DNA of 64,000 nucleotides from Leptodontidium sp. MPI-SDFR-AT-0119. Its lineage: Eukaryota; Ascomycota; Leotiomycetes; Helotiales; Leptodontidiaceae. Shown here piece by piece: positions 11,401 through 22,100 of this stretch. The notes under the pieces were generated by a model, which was given only the letters and a program-made list of their open reading frames with translations, was not told the origin of the DNA and searched no databases. Location of the stretch: contig JAHLEZ010000024.1 in NCBI GenBank assembly GCA_020726505.1, positions 682,001 through 746,000 on the forward strand. The letters run 5' to 3'. Position 1 is the stretch's first letter; each line of letters starts with the position of its first letter. The translations under genes and the position numbers were made by a program.

Positions 11401-11794
11401 CACCCCCGAAACCTGGCCCGGTCTTGATCCTCGTGCTCGTCCCAATGGCCAGAAGGGCAGAGGCCGCCCTGCCGATAGCGTTGCCGGCGAGTCAATTGCT
11501 GCTAGCGAGCTCACCGACATGACCAACAGTGTGCTTGATGGAAAGGGCATCGGACAGGGTGGCGTAAGCCTAGGTGGGCTGGCTTCGGAGAGTACTCAAA
11601 AGCAAACTAGCTTGAGTCAATCGGACCGCCTCAAGCGCTATGTCGAGTCCGGTGGCCGAGTTGCCGACTACAAGACTGGTGATGCCGGCAGTATTTTTGG
11701 AGGCAGTTCCTTGCTGAGTGGCCGCCGACTGGACGACGACGAAAAGAGTGTTTCTACAGCATTTGCTAGCCAAGTTGGAGGTGGCTATGATTGA
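8452..11794 (+). CDS. UPF1: ATP-dependent RNA helicase Upf1 (regulator of nonsense transcripts 1)
   Basis: Two exons, 8452-8753 and 8803-11794 (49-nt intron), 1097 aa. Upf1 is the superfamily 1 helicase at the centre of nonsense-mediated mRNA decay; it acts in the cytoplasm with Upf2, Upf3 and release factors. Residues 1-95 are acidic ([12 protein letters not shown]). The Cys/His-rich Upf2-binding domain begins at HACAYCGIHSP, exactly where the intron lies, and continues through [20 protein letters not shown] and [13 protein letters not shown]. The helicase core has Walker A GPPGTGKT (residues 474-481), motif II DEST (618-621), VALTRAKYG and [20 protein letters not shown]. The C-terminal 150 residues are Ser/Gly/Gln-rich with SQ sites (LSQSD), as in other Upf1 proteins. 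Splicing is fixed by restoring the CAYCG motif. It is divergent from IMP4. Confidence 0.97.
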
Positions 11795-13551
11795 TCAACT
11801 TCCGAGATGTCTGTATTTTACAAGACATGAGACATTTGATGACCGAATCGGATTGCCCGAGGTACATAGCAGACAGGATCGCCTGCCCTATCTATCGCCC
11901 AGCAACCTTGATCTCGTCGATCGATACATGCCCCTGGCCACCGACCAACTGCCGCGGGTTGCTACCTGTCGCCTGTCATGCTCCGCATGGCTGACACTTC
12001 GGCATGCCCTAAGTACGATGCTGCCATGGTCGGAGGAGGCCAAATTGGAACGTGCGGTGCTTGTTTATGGTGGTTTGCTTGCTGGTGAACTGAAAAGAAG
12101 AATGTTGTTGCGTGCGTGCGTGGAGCTGCTATGAGAAAAGGTATTGGGGTTGAAGCAAATCTGCGCTGTTTGCAGTTGGAGTGACATTCTCGCGAGCATG
12201 ATGTCTTCTCCAGCTAAAGGTGTCGGATAGTGCTACTGATAATCAAATTACAACCTTTTTGCCACCAGGGCCTTCCGTGGAAGATCATTTTGTGTCTGAA
12301 GGTAAGCTTTGCAGTTTCTCTTGACTTGACCCTGTCAATCGCAATGGAAAGGAATGGTTCTACTGTGACAAAATGTATCCATCCTTGCCCTTCTCAATTT
12401 CTCCTCTTAGGGCTCTGCAAGCTTCGAGAGCCACTGAGCACATGCTGCTATACGGACAGAGCTTGAAGACCCCAGATTCCTAAGGAATGGATCGTGCAAA
12501 TATATTATGGATTCGAGTCTATAGCTTTCGAATGACGCAGTATCGTGTTCACGACCCGTCGGTCGTTGCATAATGTGGATGTCGTAAATTGTATAGAATG
12601 TGATGAGAAATGATCGGAGGGAATATCTTGATTCAAGCCGGAAAGAGCTGGATAACTCGAGGGCGAGGAAGACGGAGTTCTTGAGAGGTTTTTCGGGGGC
12701 GATGGTGGATTTATATGGGGGTGGGAAGGCATTGTTGGGTTTGTTTTGGTTCTCCAAGTTGCTGGTTGATGCTTTGGGGGAGAGTCTTGTGAGTGAGATG
12801 ATTGAGGATGGGGTTGAGATGGAGTTGTGGGGGGGGGGGGGGGGGGGGGGGGGGTTGACAGATAAGAATTCGGATTGGGAAGGTGTGTTGGCAAACATCG
12901 AGATGGAAGAGCTTCTTATAGTCAGGGGATGATGTTGCTTACTTTCTGGCTATATTTCTGGTCATTGGAGCTTCCACTCAGAGGGTGTTCACTAGTAAAC
13001 CTTTCATTACTCCGAGAGCTGAGCAGATTTCAAGTTGTTGTGTCGGAAATGACTTCCTCAGAATGACATTCAAGGTGCAATTATCCTTGAGCAGTGCTTC
13101 TCTAAGGTAGAGAATCTCCACGATGATGGTAGAAGGGAAGGGGCTACCACCTGCGCACTTATAAAGCCCGTTTATTGTGAATGGAGAGCATGGACCTGAT
13201 CAGGAACCCAACAAGCTAGAATAAGACATACAGACGAATTCTCGGGGTGACTCTTTGTTTCCTTTATCGAGTCAAGAAATTGCCGCGAAGCATCGACATT
13301 GTCTGAATTGAAAGCTCTGGCTAGATACAGGCAGCTAGGCTTTGCTGCCACTCGCTTACTAGATGCTTCAAGCATGATGATTCCCTTCGCAAACATGATT
13401 ATTCCAGACAACTCTCCAGTTTTCCACATACGCGCTCGTTATTCGAGCCCAGAAGATTGATGGCTCCTTCAAATCGACACCGTAATACATAACTTCTCAA
13501 CCTCCAACACAACGCACAGCAGCATCGCAGAAACACCAACCTCGAAACAGA
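11795..13551. other. Intergenic, holds a 26-G homopolymer
   Basis: 1.76 kb without a supportable gene. Overlapping ORFs on both strands at 12407-12932 exist only because of the G-run (poly-Gly or poly-Pro) and have no recognisable domain. Confidence 0.5.
12829..12854. repeat. Poly-G tract (26 G)
   Basis: Uninterrupted run of 26 G on the plus strand, a likely length-variable homopolymer; a quadruplex is possible. The true length may be uncertain in the assembly. Confidence 0.9.
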
Positions 13552-14133
13552 ATGACGAAAATACAAGGAGATGTCCAGCACAGCCATGCAATTAGAAAAC
13601 AACAAGCCGCACTCGAGGCACTGAAAGAAGAGTCCCGGTCACGGATCCCATCAGGCGAGCCACCAACATCATATTTGCGTGCGCGTTGGACCACTTCCAG
13701 TCCCATGGGCCCAGCGCTCGCTGCTATCAGCCTCACTGCCCTACGACATAGCGGGTCAGAGAAAGAACACACGCTATTGGCGCTTGCTGATGCTCTAGCG
13801 AAAATCGAAACAGAGATTCGGTTCGCAGAGGAATTACGGGAACTTGTACGTGATGATAGGATGCAGTTGGTTGAGGAGGAGGTGCTAAACTCGATGTGCT
13901 CAAAAATCCCGTTTGTGGAGATGATGTTTGAGGAGGCGCAGAGGATGGATAGGGAGAGCTTGAGGGTGTTGTTGAAGTATATTGGGAATGTAGTCAAGGG
14001 GTTTGATGAGGAGTTGGAGAGGAAGGATAGGGAGGCAGAGGAAGGTGGAGGTGAACCAGGAACTGGTGGTCAGGAAAGCGTCTCTCAAAATGCGGAAGCG
14101 CCGACTGCGTGGAGAGGCCCGACATGGCGTTGA
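13552..14133 (+). CDS. Hypothetical helical protein
   Basis: Single-exon ORF of 193 aa that I do not recognise. It is predicted to be largely helical, with alternating charged and hydrophobic stretches (for example ALADALAKIETEIRFAEEL, residues 76-94, and a segment around VEMMFEEAQRMDRESLRVLL), followed by a low-complexity GGGEPGTGG tail. No signal peptide or membrane segment. The ATG follows an A-rich context (CAGAATGACG). A small nuclear or cytosolic scaffold protein is possible but unsupported. Confidence 0.5.
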   Translation: MTKIQGDVQHSHAIRKQQAALEALKEESRSRIPSGEPPTSYLRARWTTSSPMGPALAAISLTALRHSGSEKEHTLLALADALAKIETEIRFAEELRELVRDDRMQLVEEEVLNSMCSKIPFVEMMFEEAQRMDRESLRVLLKYIGNVVKGFDEELERKDREAEEGGGEPGTGGQESVSQNAEAPTAWRGPTWR

Positions 14134-15146
14134 TATAAATGCGCTGAAGGTTGCCATGCAGGTTTTGGAACCTGACATACAGACTGCTGTGGGAACTTGC
14201 GTCTCTTCCAATATTAAGAGCCTGCATTCTGCTGTTCCTCAAGGCTCAACTGTTGTGGGGAAGATTCAGCTGTGGATACACTTCCAATTTTTGGTGCATG
14301 AGATGAAAGGAGTCAACTGTCAATAGGTAGATGTTTAGAGTTACTAACACCGTTTGTTGATCGAATCAATTCCGAAAATGATAGCTAGATTATGGTTGTC
14401 AATGAAGCTCGTAGGAGTTGTTCCTAATTGTTGGCCTCCTAAATAGCAGTTAATAAAGCTGCATGTGTACTCTCGTCGAGTGCTATCCAATCTTGGAAGC
14501 AGCTGGGGAAATATCGTCCTCGTTTCTGCTGACTAGAGCAAGACTGAAGCGAAGTTTTGTCGTACAGTATCTTGTGCAGCTTCAAGTGCTGGCGAAAGGT
14601 AGAGGAGAAGCAACCATGTGCACTCCCACATTCTTTCAGATGACATCAATCACAAGAGGATCGTTTTGCTACCACCCAAAGCCAAGAAGACTTACAAATC
14701 TGATCGACTTAAGAGTTATTGTAGTGCAGATCTGGAAGGAGGGAGGGATCTATTTATGAGATGACACTCGGTTCCTCCGACCGAGACCGTTTTACCCAAA
14801 CTTTAAGCCCCTCGCTTAACTTTATTTACCACCAAACCACGTCCTGGCGAGTCAGCGAGGGAGGTATTGGCAAGTTTGGGGCTGTGAAAATGATTATGCA
14901 TAAAAATACTCGTAAAGTCAAATGTGGTGTTGAACTGATGATGAAGGTTTGCATGAGACTCGATTGTGCTTGGTTTGTGGGCCCGAAATGGAAGCCCAAC
15001 TCCAATGTTCACATCTGATAAATGGCAGCAAATCCCTCTCGCTGTTTATTTAAGTTCATCTTTACTTCAAACTTGACTTTGGTAAAAACTGCTTAAACGC
15101 GCCGTCACACTCATTTTGATCTCTATTTGCAACATCTCTAAGAGCT
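14134..15146. other. Intergenic, upstream of the LysM gene
   Basis: About 1 kb with no gene. A TATTTAAG element at 15046-15053, about 95 bp before the LysM ATG, is a candidate core promoter. Confidence 0.45.
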
Positions 15147-15770
15147 ATGCGATCCTCACTCGTCTTTCTGGCAGCAATTGCCAGCTGTATCCTCCCAGCC
15201 CTCGGTCAAACCGGTACAAACTGTAATATCGTCGCGAACCGCACTGTCAAAGCCGGGGATTCTCTCGCAAACATCGCCGCCTCGGCGAACATCACTATCG
15301 ACCAGATCCAATTCGTCAACACGCAGATCACAAATCCGCGATCCCTCAAAGTGGGCGACGTTGTCAAGATCCCCAACTCGAAATGCGTCGCGCCAGCAGC
15401 TAAACCTCTCGCCGAACCGACAGCCACTTGCTCGAACGGGACGGCGACGACGACGACTGTTGTGGCTGGGGATACGCTGAATATTATCGCGAAGGAGAAG
15501 TTGGGGATTACGTTACCTGCTTTGCTGGCTGCAAATCCGCAGATTACCAATCCGGATGCAATTGGTGTGGGGGATGTTCTCAATATTCCTCTTTGTAGTG
15601 CCGGGGCAGGAGTTGCAGGGCCGACTGGTGGTGCAACAACTGCGACGAAGACGAAAGCGGCAGCAGCAAGTAAAACACCAAAGTCAAGTGCAGTAGCTTC
15701 GAAGGGAGCGAGGACTGTGAGGATGAAGCGAAGTCGGCTAGATGATTTGCCTGGATATGAGGTGGTTTAG
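15147..15770 (+). CDS. Secreted protein with two LysM domains (candidate effector)
   Basis: Single exon, 207 aa. A signal peptide (residues 1-20, MRSSLVFLAAIASCILPALG) is followed by two Cys-bounded LysM domains, about residues 26-78 (VKAGDSLANIAASANITIDQ ... LKVGDVVKIPNSKC) and 93-149 (VVAGDTLNIIAKEKLGITLP ... IGVGDVLNIPLC). LysM domains bind N-acetylglucosamine polymers. Secreted fungal LysM proteins either shield chitin and suppress host chitin-triggered immunity (Ecp6, Slp1 type) or act on the fungus's own wall. The tail (150-207) is Ala/Thr/Lys/Ser-rich and basic, with a KRSRLDDL end, which is unusual for the compact effectors. Gene and position are clear; the effector role is inferred. 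Confidence 0.85.
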   Translation: MRSSLVFLAAIASCILPALGQTGTNCNIVANRTVKAGDSLANIAASANITIDQIQFVNTQITNPRSLKVGDVVKIPNSKCVAPAAKPLAEPTATCSNGTATTTTVVAGDTLNIIAKEKLGITLPALLAANPQITNPDAIGVGDVLNIPLCSAGAGVAGPTGGATTATKTKAAAASKTPKSSAVASKGARTVRMKRSRLDDLPGYEVV

Positions 15771-16052
15771 ATATCCCTTTGAATGGAATGATACAGTTTG
15801 GAAACGATAAAGATCGCAATATCCAGTAAAGGATATGGTTTGCATTGAAAAGTTTGTGAGAAAAGTGAAGTTATATAACCATACACAGAAAGTTAGAATT
15901 CGTAACATCGTCGCCAGAAATAAAAATAAAAAGCAAGTCCGCCGAGAAATAGAACACCTTGTATACACCCCACTGCGCCGGTATAAATATTTTTGTGCGC
16001 CTGACACCTTCTTTGACACTCAGATCGAATAAACAATCAACTCCTGAGAGGA

Positions 16053-17056
16053 TTAGGAGTAGGTATAGACATTGCCAAGTCCACTTGGGTTACCGTTCCC
16101 GTCTACTAGAGGCCCCATCGTAGACTTGGGATCGCACCAGAACCAAGAGTATCGTGCAATGTAGCTCTGCGAGTCCATCCATGGCATCATGCGGCGGAGG
16201 AAGTCGGTCTTCTGGGCAAGGGTGCCAGAGCCGTTGAACTGTGATGATTAGCGTTTGGAATTGCCACATATGGACAGGAAGTATATACCTCAGTGACCCA
16301 GAGCTTGAGCTTCAGGCTGCCCGTTGCTGCATAGGCCTGCGACATGTACAACTTGAACCAAGCATCATTGGTAGCGCTGTCGTACCAATGCACAGGAAGG
16401 AAGTCTATCTGACAGCCGGTACACAAGCGAAAGAACTCCTTCAGCCATGGTAATCCGGCGGGCCCATTCGTGACTGCGGGAGCTCCGAGGTATGCTCGAC
16501 CCTTGAAAGGTTGAATATATTTCTTGTAGGCGTTGACGGCTTGCTGAGGTGACATGCATGATCCTCCCCCACTGCATCCGTCAGGCTCATTGAACGCAAG
16601 AATATGGCGACAACCTCGGTTGATGGCGTCGTTGACGTTCTTGACCCACTGGAACTATTAGCGGAAAGATTCAGTAGTCAACAATTGGAACCTCACATTT
16701 GCGGTATGATCAGCTCCATCTCCCCAGAGCATTGGAACAAATTCCACATTCTGCGGGAAGCCAGGATCCATGTAGGAATCCCAGTTGTAGGCCCACGATA
16801 TCTTGCTGCCGGCTCCTTTGAAAGTCTGTATGTACTTTGATGGATTGTTGAATGGCAGGCCTCGCTTGAGAGGGCTTAGCGGGTTGTAGGGGTAAGGAAG
16901 AACATAGCGAGATTCCAGAGTTGAGTTGTTCTCCTCATGTCGTTCTTCATGACGCTGTTCATGAACATGTTGGTGTTGATGTTGATGCGATGCAGTAACT
17001 TGCAATGCAAGCAAACTCGGTGCGAGTAGCAAGAGGAGAGCTTTGAGAGGAGTCAT
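16053..17056 (-). CDS. Secreted glycoside hydrolase family 128 (Asl1-like) glucanase
   Basis: Three exons on the minus strand, 17056-16697, 16648-16289 and 16238-16053, all phase 0 (introns 48 and 50 nt); 301 aa. GH128 enzymes cleave beta-1,3-glucan; fungal Asl1-type members act at the cell wall. An N-terminal signal peptide (LLLLLAPSLLALQVTA) is followed by a striking His-rich leader (7 His within residues 24-41), then the catalytic domain beginning at YIQTFKGAGSKISWAYNWDS. Predicted catalytic glutamates are E141 in AFNEPDG and E240 in LWVTEF; the second sits exactly at the exon 2/3 junction and its FNGSG context is restored only by splicing. The C-terminus RYSWFWCDPKSTM is typical. The His-rich leader is outside the family norm and could bind metal (inference). 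Confidence 0.92.
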
Positions 17057-18988
17057 GTTGAGAGCTGCACTTTTGCCTGATCCCATTCCTCGGGAGTCGG
17101 GAAGTATTAAGTACTTGATCACGACCGAAATTGAGGCTGTAGTTTTGCGTTTCATAAGGCTGCATGCAAGAGGGCGTGTCATGAGAAAAAGCTGTACTTC
17201 AAATCCCCATTGGACGTTGAGAAGGTTGCTGGGAACGTCCAAGTGTGGATGTGGAAATTACTGGTCAACTGAAAGCGGTGATTGGCTAACAGAACGGTGC
17301 CCAAAACGTCAACCACGCTGCCAGCTCAGTCTGGGCCGCAAGTTCGGCCAGAACTTCGACCGCGAACGACTGCGGGAGATCCAGCGGATCGGGAGTTCAT
17401 CCCGGAATGATGTTTCTTGGGATCCAGGCCCAATGCAGGAACATGTCCTTAGCAGGGCGGACGTGGGCGAATCGATCCAAAACACGACGTCTGGAAGCGA
17501 GAAAGGTAAAGAAAACAAGGACGAGAAATTTGCGATACCAAGGAAAGCTGAGGCCGCATTGTGATGTGTAGTATTCTCATTGGAGAGGAATGTGATTGAT
17601 TGAAGATGGAATGCTGAATTGAAGTATGCCCCCAAAGCCACCACATGGCTCGGCCGCAACTAAATAACGCACATGTAAGGGGAGGAACGATGTTGGGATG
17701 ACTCCTGTAAAACTTCGGACGAAGTCCAGCTGAAAAACAGGTAAGAGGAGAGGAAGAAAGTTCGGGATGATTAAGCCATCAGCATACTTTTTGCAGCTCT
17801 TTGGCCTGGAGCATTGAGGCACCTGCTGGCTTCAGCAGGACTCCGTTCAAGTACAAGTACTGTACACTGCTCCTGAGCACAATTGCGATCAAGATAGACT
17901 ACATAAGCACAATCTATAATAAGCAAACAACAATTACGCGAGAAAGTCGAGACCAGAATGGGATCCAGTGAGAAATATTAATGATATTTGGAAAGGAAGA
18001 TGTGGAAAAAAGTTGGTGGGAGGACGGGAAGCTCACCCTCATCTCCACTGGTGCTCGCTTGTTTGGCACCATGACCAAGGAGGAAAGAGGGGTAAATATC
18101 ACATGATCCACCCCATATTTACTACTCCATATCTTTTTTGTTCTCATCGACAGCAACATCATAGGCCTCGCTCAAGATGTTATCCAGGATGACCTTTCGA
18201 GGCTCCAATCGTTGAGATTCGGATGGAGGTGCATGATAGCTTTGAGCCTCAAATGCACTTCCATCCACCTATGTGATGATTCACGTTGACACATTCTACC
18301 TTTATTCTCTTTGTCTGCGTCATGACGATTCTGCAAAGACCTACACTTGTGCACAGTAGCTTCAAGCAGGCAGATCAGGCTGGAAGGATATGAGGGGGTG
18401 ACAGTTTGATCCAGTCGAGAAGTGATACGGCGGAATGAGGTAGAAGCTATAGTCTTAGAAGTCTCACCTCACACAAGGGGGTTTCTTCTTCTTTCCTTTT
18501 GCGGCATGCAGGATGACTGAGATCTTTCATCCTAGACATTGGAGGGGTTTTGTTTTGTTAGATCCAAGATACAGTGGTCAACATCACTCTTAGCAGACAT
18601 TTAGATTGATGTCTTTAAAGGTCTTCTTCTTGCCCAACAATGGAAAAGGTGCTGTGGATGATGAATGAAGAGTCTCTTTGGCTGACTTATTGCTTCTTCC
18701 CAAAAGCATGAAACCGATACATTCCGCCAGAAATTTCCTTGTTTGTTTCATTGATGCAAAGCACAGACTGCATGTAATCTCAGAAAAACTTTATGGAAGA
18801 CGTTTTTTTTTTTTTTTTTTTTTTTTGTCGCTACATTGGCGCATTGTGGTACTTTCCAGAACCAGCTGCCTCTTTGAACCCAGCGGGTATGTTAATCGAC
18901 AACCCCAACCCCCAATCATACTCACCATCATCACCATCATTGAGCAGCTTCATCGCTCTTCTCATGAGATCGAAACCACCACTCAGCC
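17057..18988. other. Intergenic, no gene seen
   Basis: 1.9 kb. The long plus-strand ORF at 17043-17564 overlaps the GH128 start antisense and has no domain. A CCAAT-type box (ATTGGCT) lies at about 17281 in the GH128 upstream region. A T24 homopolymer lies at 18803-18826. Confidence 0.45.
18803..18826. repeat. Poly-T tract (24 T)
   Basis: Uninterrupted T-run 163 bp upstream of the ORF at 18989; poly(dT) tracts often exclude nucleosomes in fungal promoters. Confidence 0.9.
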
Positions 18989-19663
18989 ATGTCATCCTCC
19001 CGCCTGCCCCAGGGCAATGACTTCACCCTTCCCCACCGTACTGTCCTCGACACTCATCGATCTGTTTACCCGTCTAATCGCAACCGACCTGACCTCAAGA
19101 ATCAAGGCCTGTGGACTAACAAGCAATACAGAGAGATAGATCATTTGGTTCGAGATACCATCGAGGATATATTCGAGGTGGTGACAGGCGGCACTCATCA
19201 TGAATCAGGAAAGCAAGAACCAGACAACATCCCGGGCGAGGCAACAAGCTACACCAAGCTTATCAAGATACTCCATGAAGCAAAGGAACACCATTCGAAG
19301 ACTGTGCGATGTAATCTCGCGGCCGTGGCATCAGGTCTGGACACAGGGAGCGGCTGGATAGATGACGGGCAATATCATACCGAAAGCTGTCAGGATCCTG
19401 AACTCGATGTTGATGGCGCAAGGGATTCAAAGTTCTGCATTGTGGAGACAATTCGGGAAGAAGCTGAAAAGTTGGCAACAAAAGAGTTTGAGAGTGTGAT
19501 GTACTGTCTGGAAATTGTCCTCGGGGGCATGCGGGAGCTGGTACGTTGCTGGAGACTGAGAAATGGGTGGGATGATCGGATGATGCAATTTGGCCATCCT
19601 CACCAAGGCCATGTTCCTCAACATGTCAACGTTCCTGAGCACGTTGAGGGCGGTTCGCGATAG
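18989..19663 (+). CDS. Hypothetical protein
   Basis: Single-exon ORF of 224 aa that I do not recognise. The N-terminal 40 residues are polar. Residues 44-180 look helical and folded (KQYREIDHLVRDTIEDIFEV; TKLIKILHEAKEHHSKTVRC; FESVMYCLEIVLGGMRELVR), with several Cys. The C-terminus is His/Val/Pro-rich (GHVPQHVNVPEHVEGG). No signal peptide. The ATG context (CAGCCATGTC) is good and CCATCATCACC tracts precede it. Confidence 0.55.
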   Translation: MSSSRLPQGNDFTLPHRTVLDTHRSVYPSNRNRPDLKNQGLWTNKQYREIDHLVRDTIEDIFEVVTGGTHHESGKQEPDNIPGEATSYTKLIKILHEAKEHHSKTVRCNLAAVASGLDTGSGWIDDGQYHTESCQDPELDVDGARDSKFCIVETIREEAEKLATKEFESVMYCLEIVLGGMRELVRCWRLRNGWDDRMMQFGHPHQGHVPQHVNVPEHVEGGSR

Positions 19664-20290
19664 GGTATTTTTCTCCTTGTTGTGTCTTTCTGCGCACATG
19701 TACTTGGTATGGAAACGGAAATTTTGCTTTGGTGCCACCTGCAGGCGATGGAGAGTCAGTCAGCTTAGGGTTTCGGGGAAACTTGTAAAATAGAAATTCA
19801 TCTGCCTGACTTTGATGTCTGGTATCTGCCGACTTTCATCTTCGAATTTCCCGATTGTGGTCTACCATGTCATGTCCTTTAATCTTTGGGTAGAGTAAAA
19901 TTACTTTAGACAAACACTAGAAACTGTCGAAAACCCAATCTGCCGTCAGAATCTATGCATGAAATAGCGATAACGTTAGAATTCACTATTGTGCGCTTGT
20001 AGATAATGTAGTTCTTTCCTGTTAATTGTCACTGCTCGTGGATGACTTCCATCGTAGCTTCCCCATCGAGCTGCTTCCAATGCTCAAAGTGCACTGCTTC
20101 CCGTCATTCAGATCTCGGTCCAAAATATTACAGCATTTTCACATCACCAAACACAAAATACATTTCAACACTCTTTTACCAGGAATATCATCTTCGTTAT
20201 TATTACGAAATTAATTCCAACTTCTACAACACTCGTTTACCATGGTCGAAGGACACGAATTGTCGGAGTAGAACGGGGGGGGGGGGGTAG
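19664..20290. other. Intergenic, G13 run at 20275-20287
   Basis: About 0.63 kb with no gene. It ends in a run of 13 G followed by TAG, which could be a splice acceptor for the damaged ORF downstream. Confidence 0.4.
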
Positions 20291-21759
20291 GAAATCAGCC
20301 AAAGATCCAGTAACTTCTTCCAGAGATTGCTTTTCGGGCGCACAGCGCAATTTGAAAACCTAACACCATCACCTCCAGCGGAAATCGAACCTACCGTACC
20401 GAAATCCAGTACCCTCGCTCTCTTGCGGCCAGCATCGAAAATTAGACTACTTCAGCAACGCACCGAATGGCCGAAACCCAGAACAAACAACAAACTACCG
20501 AGCATCTACCTTACCCCTTCGTCTCCGCCACTTACTCCCCAAGAAGACGCTGCATCCAAATCACGCTCCGGTTTCCTCTAACCGCCCATCCGAGTCTCCA
20601 GGAAGAGGCGTCCTCGCCGCCGTCGGCGACCGGAAATTAAACCTGCTCAGCATACTCTCCTCATCCAAGAAATTCCCAAACAACCACAACCAAGAAAAAT
20701 GCCTAATTTGGGGGATCAAAGCTCTGGGAGTTCTTTCAGAGCAATGACAGGAATAATGTATTCTGAGGAAAAAATACGTGATCTTGTCATCAAGGCAAAA
20801 GACAACGCCAAAGCGTTTCCGTTCAGCCAAGAATTTGGCAACAAGTATAATCAAGGAACTTCACAAGCCGAGTATCAGTCAATGACAAGAGAGCTGCTTG
20901 ATATACTCAAGTTTGGGGACCCAAGAGAGTATCTAACCCCCATCAACTCTTATATCGAGCCGTTAGAATCAGTGGCAAATTCCAATGGAGCGATGCGACA
21001 CGTCTCTGACCTCAGCTCTGTAAGCCAAAGTATCAAAGAAGAGGGTTCATATGCCACCTTTCCAATCTCCAACAACTTGATCGTCTTTGCGCGAGTTCTA
21101 AGAGGCCATGAGGTCATCAGGAATCAGACCAAACGGGAATCTCAGGGTGCCAAATCCACATCGCGAACACTGCCTTCGCGTCACATCCCGGAGCTTGAAA
21201 TTGCGGAACTATTACTTGGGTTTACGAGAGGTACCAGCGACGCTATTGATATGTTTAGCTTTTCAGTGATCGGTAGGAAAATGCTCGACGGCTACTTGCA
21301 AGTCTTGGCGAAGAAAAGAAAGGTGTACGCTTTCACTGGATGGTACAAGGCAAAGGAAAGCAACAGAAAGGCCAATTATGGGAAGTTCGTGGGAGGGGAG
21401 AATGAAATGGCACGCTGGATTGCACAGATTGGTCAGACTGTTGACTCTACCCACGGAGACATCATGCAAGGAGGGGCCGGAAAGAATCTTGGCTCAGTCG
21501 AAGTGCCAACCACCCCACGAGAGAACCTGGAGGAGTCTTAGCTAGATTTGGAACTTACATCGGGCAAGTATCGGGCATTAATATCAAGGAGATGGAGCGG
21601 AATGCAATTGAAACTTCTCAGAGGGTGGCAACCAAAGCTGTCGAAGGAGTGTCAGTGTCAGCGTATTTGGACGAACTCTCGGTCAGCAGAGACAAACCTG
21701 ATAGGAGCAAGAGGACGGAGGAGAAACCGATGCAGCAGTTTTTGGACATTGTTTTTTGA
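20291..21759 (+). pseudogene. Broken ORF of unknown family (in-frame stop plus frameshift)
   Basis: One plus-strand frame is open from 20291 to a TAA at 20579-20581, then from there to a TAG at 21539-21541 (the largest open part, 20699-21541, 280 aa). The part before the TAA ends in a Ser/Pro-rich STPSSPPLTPQED-like segment and the part after it begins PPIRVSRKRRPRRRRR, so they read as one protein if the TAA were CAA. At about 21527-21531 the coding signal jumps one frame: GGVLARFGTYIGQVSGINIK continues to a TGA at 21757-21759, and no GT-AG intron of normal length would join the two frames. The central region (ELEIAELLLGFTRGTSDAID; KVYAFTGWYKAKESNRKANY) looks folded. I do not recognise the family. 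It could still be a functional shorter gene starting at 20699. Confidence 0.5.
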
Positions 21760-22100
21760 AAAACGGGTCGAGTCAAACAATAGGGTAAAGCGAGCAGTGA
21801 ATATGCATAGATTTTCAGCGAAACCAATTAAACAAAGCAGTTGCCAATATTAACATCTGAGCAGGTATCCTTCTTTCTGAGTGACTCTGGTGAAAATGCA
21901 CTGAGACCCAGGGACCCGGCTCTGCTCTTGGACAGGAGTCAAAAGTAAGCGAGAGCAGACCGAGAATCAAAACGCACACTACACAACTTGTTCGTTCCCC
22001 ACAGTGAATGGCTTTAGAAAGCGAAGAAGGTTCATGGCTAAATGACTTCTCTATATAGGACTGAAATCTTCATAACATGAATAATATACAGGTCGCCGAC
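21760..22100. other. Intergenic
   Basis: 341 bp between a broken plus-strand ORF and the convergent 3-prime end of the beta-propeller gene; nothing recognised. Confidence 0.4.

Noticed and set aside
9216..11773. Several long antisense and alternative-frame ORFs inside UPF1
   Set aside because: Shadows of the UPF1 coding frame.
12407..12932. Overlapping ORFs on both strands giving poly-Pro or poly-Gly proteins
   Set aside because: They owe their length to the G26 run; no domain, and the two strands are mutually exclusive.
17043..17564. 173-codon plus-strand ORF upstream of GH128
   Set aside because: It begins inside the GH128 first exon antisense, has no domain and ordinary intergenic composition.
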